Source of the DNA: Candidatus Bathyarchaeota archaeon
GTDB lineage: Archaea > Thermoproteota > Bathyarchaeia > TCS64
Reading direction: 5' to 3'
Assembly (NCBI GenBank): GCA_013329615.1
Contig: DUKA01000178.1
Location: 1-6,660, forward strand
Length of the DNA: 6,660 bases
Position numbers and translations under genes: made by a program
The notes under the pieces: generated by a model
The model's input: the letters and a program-made list of their open reading frames with translations, nothing else
Told to the model about the DNA's origin: nothing
The model's database searches: none
Shown: one piece after another, positions 5,028-6,660 of the stretch
Numbering within the stretch: the stretch's first letter is position 1
How the letters are laid out: the number at the start of each line of letters is the position of its first letter

Positions 5028-6224
5028 CTAGTCGACCTTAACGCCGAACTGGAGAACAGGTACACATAGGAGTAACACGGCGGTCGCCGTGAAGAAGACG
5101 GGGGGCAGTCCGTAGTTGCTGGCGATGAAGGCGGAGACCATCGGGGCGAGGACGCCCATGATGCTTCCGGGGAGGAAATAGAGGGCGAATCCGAGACCCC
5201 TCTGCCTCGACGGCGAGAGCTTAGCGGTGAGGCTCGAGTTCGATGCCATGCTTAGGAGGTTGAAGAAGCCGTAGCCAAGGTAGAAGGCTGTGAAAGCGAA
5301 TCCCCAGGGTACGAGGAACGCGACACCGAAGCTGATGGCGCCTGCGGTTGTAGTCAACACGGTCCACTTCTTCTCACCTACTTTGTCGGCGAAGAAGCCG
5401 CCGAGTGGTGCCGCTATGACGCCCATCATGCTGGCACCGCTTATTAAAAGCGCGGCGTCACCGACGCTCCATCCTTTAGATTGGACGAGGTACAACATGA
5501 GGAAACCCGAGACCATGACGGTCCCCAGCGTCTTCACCGCGTTGAACATGATGAAGAAGAGCATGCTGCGAGTCACAACGGTCTTCGCCTCGCTGGAGGG
5601 GATGCCCTCTTTCGCCTTGGTACTCGTTGGTTGGGATGGCTCCGACCTCAGCTTCAGTATCATGAACGTGCCGATGAGAATGGGGAAGAACCAGAAGAGA
5701 TAGACCTGCCTCCACTGGAATGCAAGGTATCCCATTAGGAAACTGATGCTAAGAGGACCAATGGCCATGCCGAGTGTGCCCCCAGCCCCCAATATACCAA
5801 GCGCCTTCGACCGGTCTTGCGGCTTGGAGGTCTTCGTCACGTAGCTGTAGCTCGGTGGGTGGTAGAACGTGGTGTTGAGGTAGAGGAGACTGACGGCGGC
5901 TATGAGCATCCACGGGTTCATTGTGAACCCGGCGATGAGGCTGCCGGCGCAGCTTAGGAGCTGGCTAAAGAGTATCATCTTCTTTGTGCCGAGTTTGTCA
6001 CTCAGCATACCAGCGGGGATCGATAATATTGCTTGACATAGCGGCGGAATCGCGGCGATTAATCCCAGCTCGTAGTACCCCAGGTTGAACTCCTGCTTCA
6101 GCACCGGGAAGAGTGTAGTGTGTATGTTCTGGAATGTGTGTGTCAGCGTATGCGTCAGAACCATCGTGAACAGGCCAAACGTCATTATTGACGTGAACTG
6201 CTTGAGGTTTGGTTTCTCCAACAA
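5028..6224 (-). CDS. MFS transporter, fosmidomycin-resistance-like (substrate unknown)
   Basis: A 398-residue major facilitator superfamily permease of the usual 12-helix size. Two six-helix halves flank a hydrophilic loop at about 192-217. The MFS motif A between helices 2 and 3 is GMLSDKLGTKK (72-82), with a second copy in the other half, GGFFADKVGEKK (275-286). Helix 1 has a histidine-rich face, THTLTHTFQNIH (24-35), and YHPPSYS (121-127) lies in helix 4; both resemble the histidine and HP-containing motifs of fosmidomycin-resistance-type (Fsr) efflux proteins and relatives. The substrate cannot be read from sequence. The start is taken at the TTG at 6224, about 18 bases from the transcription start predicted from the TATA element; an adjacent TTG (6221) and an in-frame ATG at 6185 (residue 14) are alternatives. 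It is separated from psmA by 140 bases and is probably its own unit. Confidence 0.87.
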   Translation of the reverse strand: MLEKPNLKQFTSIMTFGLFTMVLTHTLTHTFQNIHTTLFPVLKQEFNLGYYELGLIAAIPPLCQAILSIPAGMLSDKLGTKKMILFSQLLSCAGSLIAGFTMNPWMLIAAVSLLYLNTTFYHPPSYSYVTKTSKPQDRSKALGILGAGGTLGMAIGPLSISFLMGYLAFQWRQVYLFWFFPILIGTFMILKLRSEPSQPTSTKAKEGIPSSEAKTVVTRSMLFFIMFNAVKTLGTVMVSGFLMLYLVQSKGWSVGDAALLISGASMMGVIAAPLGGFFADKVGEKKWTVLTTTAGAISFGVAFLVPWGFAFTAFYLGYGFFNLLSMASNSSLTAKLSPSRQRGLGFALYFLPGSIMGVLAPMVSAFIASNYGLPPVFFTATAVLLLCVPVLQFGVKVD

Positions 6225-6264
6225 AGCACCCGCCGTGATGATGACACCATGTGACTCGTTCTAG

Positions 6265-6272
6265 ATTTAAAG
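6265..6272 (-). promoter_or_regulatory. TATA-box promoter of the MFS gene (possibly bidirectional)
   Basis: CTTTAAAT on the minus strand, 41 bases before the TTG start. A 26-base spacing predicts transcription from about 6242, giving a leader of about 18 bases. The TTTAAA core is self-complementary, so it could also drive the divergent HD gene with a leader of about 20 bases. Confidence 0.5.
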
Positions 6273-6290
6273 GCACCGAGGCTGCTAAGG

Positions 6291-6296
6291 CTTAAA
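6291..6296 (+). promoter_or_regulatory. Candidate TATA element of the HD-domain gene
   Basis: CTTAAA lies 20 bases before the ATG at 6316. With usual archaeal spacing, transcription would begin at about 6320, at or just inside the start codons at 6316 and 6322, so the message would be essentially leaderless and start at the second ATG. This fits the lack of any Shine-Dalgarno sequence there. Confidence 0.35.
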
Positions 6297-6315
6297 CGCG
6301 CCGGAAACCGCGCTT

Positions 6316-6660
6316 ATGGTAATGATTACCCGCGAAGAATCCTTAGCGGTCGTGAGGCAGCACGTGAAGAACGAGAACCTCGTGAAGCACATGATCGCCG
6401 TGGGCGCGATAATGAGGGGTCTCGCCGTCAAGTTTGGCGGCGACCCGGAGATGTGGGAGGCCGCAGGCATCCTCCACGACGTCGACTACGAGGAGGTCGG
6501 GCAGGACTGGACGAAGCACGGCGCGAGGTCAGCAGAGATAGTCAAGAATCTCTTCTCCGAGGACGTCCTCTACTCCATCAGGGCGCACAACCCACAGACG
6601 GGTTCCCTCCCGAAGAGCAAGATGGACTGGAGCCTCTACGCCGCCGACGGCCTCTCCGGC
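6316..6660 (+). CDS. HD-domain phosphohydrolase-like protein, 5' part (cut by window edge)
   Basis: An open frame of 115 codons runs off the window without a stop. It has the metal-binding pattern of HD-superfamily hydrolases: H25 in LVKHMIAVG, the H54-D55 doublet in AAGILHDVDYEE (49-60), H68 in TKHGARSAE, H91 in IRAHNPQTG and D111 in YAADGLSG. The order H...HD...H...H...D and the AGILHDVDYE wording match small archaeal and bacterial HD proteins of the HDIG/COG2316 kind (about 180-200 residues), predicted phosphohydrolases of unknown substrate. It starts at the ATG at 6316 or, if the message is leaderless, at the ATG at 6322. It is transcribed divergently from the MFS gene. The family is clear; the specific reaction cannot be given. 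Confidence 0.85.
   Translation, partial: MVMITREESLAVVRQHVKNENLVKHMIAVGAIMRGLAVKFGGDPEMWEAAGILHDVDYEEVGQDWTKHGARSAEIVKNLFSEDVLYSIRAHNPQTGSLPKSKMDWSLYAADGLSG

Noticed and set aside
4739..5065. Minus-strand frame spanning the MFS end, the promoter gap and the psmA start
   Set aside because: It is arginine-rich and low in complexity, lies out of frame with psmA over its conserved N-terminus, and reads through the promoter and inverted repeat.
6235..6241. GTGATGA resembling a C box of a C/D guide RNA in the MFS/HD gap
   Set aside because: No CTGA D box or matching second box pair follows at a usable distance; a chance match.
6285..6470. Minus-strand 61-codon frame opposite the HD gene
   Set aside because: It is antisense to the conserved HD motifs and has no recognisable similarity; the plus-strand frame is the real gene.
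1..6660. Search for CRISPR repeats, insertion sequences, tRNA or rRNA genes, phage or plasmid genes
   Set aside because: Reading both strands showed no repeat arrays, transposase motifs, tRNA-like cloverleafs or rRNA stretches; the region is housekeeping chromosome.

Overview
This window is archaeal chromosome. The evidence is a 20S proteasome alpha subunit, an SBDS-family protein, all three core subunits of the archaeal RNA exosome (Rrp4, Rrp41, Rrp42), zinc-ribbon ribosomal protein eL43 and the KEOPS subunit Pcc1, all in one tightly packed minus-strand operon. The Rrp41 wording (e.g. RYHMAPFSV, PSRRDQEIS, SDMPVAYMP) reads most like Rrp41 of the TACK branch (Thaumarchaeota/Bathyarchaeia-like). 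That placement is from memory and only moderately secure.

Layout. (1) Positions 1-554, plus strand: the last ~25 bases of a TPP (thiamine pyrophosphate) riboswitch lead straight into a ThiT-type thiamine uptake gene, which ends in a T-rich terminator. (2) Positions 609-4887, minus strand: a seven-gene operon in the order psmA, SBDS/sdo1, rrp4, rrp41, rrp42, rpl37ae, pcc1. Junctions are +13, +12, -4, 0, +2 and +29 bases, with a TATA element upstream of psmA. It ends convergently with thiT. (3) Positions 4888-5027: a promoter region that also holds a striking inverted repeat. (4) Positions 5028-6224, minus strand: a 12-helix MFS transporter resembling the fosmidomycin-resistance-like branch. 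(5) Positions 6225-6315: a short divergent promoter region. (6) From 6316 to the window edge, plus strand: the first 115 codons of an HD-domain phosphohydrolase-like protein.

How it works together. The large operon is the known archaeal RNA/protein quality-control superoperon. It couples 3'-to-5' RNA decay (exosome), protein decay (proteasome core), 60S-type ribosome maturation (SBDS), a ribosomal protein and tRNA t6A modification (Pcc1 in KEOPS). The thiT locus is a separate unit whose uptake protein is evidently controlled by intracellular TPP. The MFS and HD genes share a promoter region but have no visible functional link.

I found no undescribed multi-gene system. The points most worth a second look are the archaeal TPP riboswitch whose 3' strand merges with the thiT ribosome binding site, the inverted repeat between the MFS gene and psmA, the charged terminal extensions on Rrp41, and the missing rpoP between rpl37ae and pcc1.
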